From: Chamaea fasciata
Taxonomy: Eukaryota > Chordata > Aves > Passeriformes > Sylviidae
Direction: 5' to 3'
Assembly (NCBI GenBank): GCA_029207755.1
Contig: JARCOQ010000002.1
Coordinates: forward strand, 112,083,745-112,147,744
DNA length: 64,000 bases
Part shown: piece after piece, positions 63,500 to 64,000 of the stretch
Layout of the letters: every line of letters starts with the position of its first letter
How positions within the stretch are numbered: the stretch's first letter is position 1
The notes under the pieces: generated by a model
What the model saw: the letters and a program-made list of their open reading frames with translations, nothing else
What the model was told of the DNA's origin: nothing
Databases searched by the model: none
Program-made: the position numbers and the translations under genes

Positions 63500-64000
63500 T
63501 GGCAAGTGTACAACCTGCTCTTCCAGGGCTTGGCTTCATCCAGTCCCAAACTGCCTATGCCTTTGGGAATGCAGTGCAACAACTGGGTATGGTCCTGGTT
63601 CCAGAGCACCATGATTTTCTCATACTCGTGAAGCAAAAGCTTTTTGGTTATTGACAGCAGCTGGAATAATAAATTGTGGAAGAGTGAAATTGTTTTAAAA
63701 AGTCAGCTGAAGACTTGAGTCTCATCTCATCAGCTCCAACAGGAACAGAACACAGTATTTCCTGAGACCTTGGCCTTGATGTCAGCGTGCAGGATGGGAT
63801 TGGTAGGTAGCTCAGGTTTTTCTGGATCATAGTGTCAGTCAGTTCCAGGGGGGGAAAAAGCAAGTCTGAAACAGGCAAAATGCCCTTTCTCAATCACAGA
63901 CATCCTGACACATAAAAATGGAGGAATCGCTTAAATCCCACTGATATCAACAGTGGCCAGGTGTCTCTCTGACACTCAAAAGACATTTTGAGTGTCTTAT

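Larger units (their letters stand above)
60239..64000. other. Intergenic right end, no gene recognised
   Basis: About 3.8 kb with an AAAC-type tract (61,021-61,165) and a short tandem duplication (63,430-63,499). I see no exon of a known gene, RNA gene or large transposon. Confidence 0.6.

Overview
The window looks like bird genomic DNA. It holds the 5' half of a vertebrate ABCG1 gene on the minus strand. The interspersed repeats are dominated by avian CR1 LINEs, with a few LTR fragments and no mammalian-type SINEs. Two LTR families look like ones common in songbirds, so a passerine is a reasonable guess, but I cannot prove the order from sequence alone.

Region 1 (1-38,700) is ABCG1, read right to left. 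Six coding exons are resolved to the base by protein match and splice sites: exon 1 (38,333-38,374), exon 2 (35,268-35,511), exon 3 (4,609-4,726), exon 4 (3,737-3,869), exon 5 (2,283-2,333) and exon 6 (135-280). They join in phase and encode about 244 residues: the N terminus and most of the nucleotide-binding domain (Walker A, Q-loop, ABC signature, Walker B). The D-loop, H-loop and transmembrane domain lie beyond the left edge. Intron 2 is about 30.5 kb. Exon 1 sits in a CpG island. A DR4 element resembling an LXR response element lies in intron 1. A second, internal CpG island with a pair of LXRE-like motifs, a long polypurine tract and a G-run lies in intron 2 at 28.9-30.3 kb.

Region 2 (38,700-41,700) is upstream flank with one CR1 copy and a hypermutable block, (GGAAA)n followed by a 40-base A run.

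Region 3 (41,727-55,493) is the most unusual part. Two arms of about 4 kb (43,644-47,581 and 51,479-55,493) are inverted copies of each other around a 3.9 kb spacer. A third, partial copy (41,727-43,459) lies in the same orientation as the right arm, so orientations alternate along the block. The spacer holds 1.25 kb of unassigned DNA, a direct second copy of a 0.36 kb piece of the left arm, and a broken CR1 with endonuclease and reverse transcriptase remnants. Each of the three copies carries a GC-rich segment where the conserved flanks give way to a divergent cassette. The cassette starts at a tRNA-like A box and is followed, at nearly constant spacing, by a B-box-like motif. I could not assign the repeat unit to a known family.

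Region 4 (55,500-64,000) is intergenic DNA with older CR1 copies, a CR1-tail-derived pentanucleotide microsatellite and a well-delimited LTR on the minus strand. No second host gene was recognised. Most open frames elsewhere are short, repeat-derived or low-complexity and are not reported as genes.
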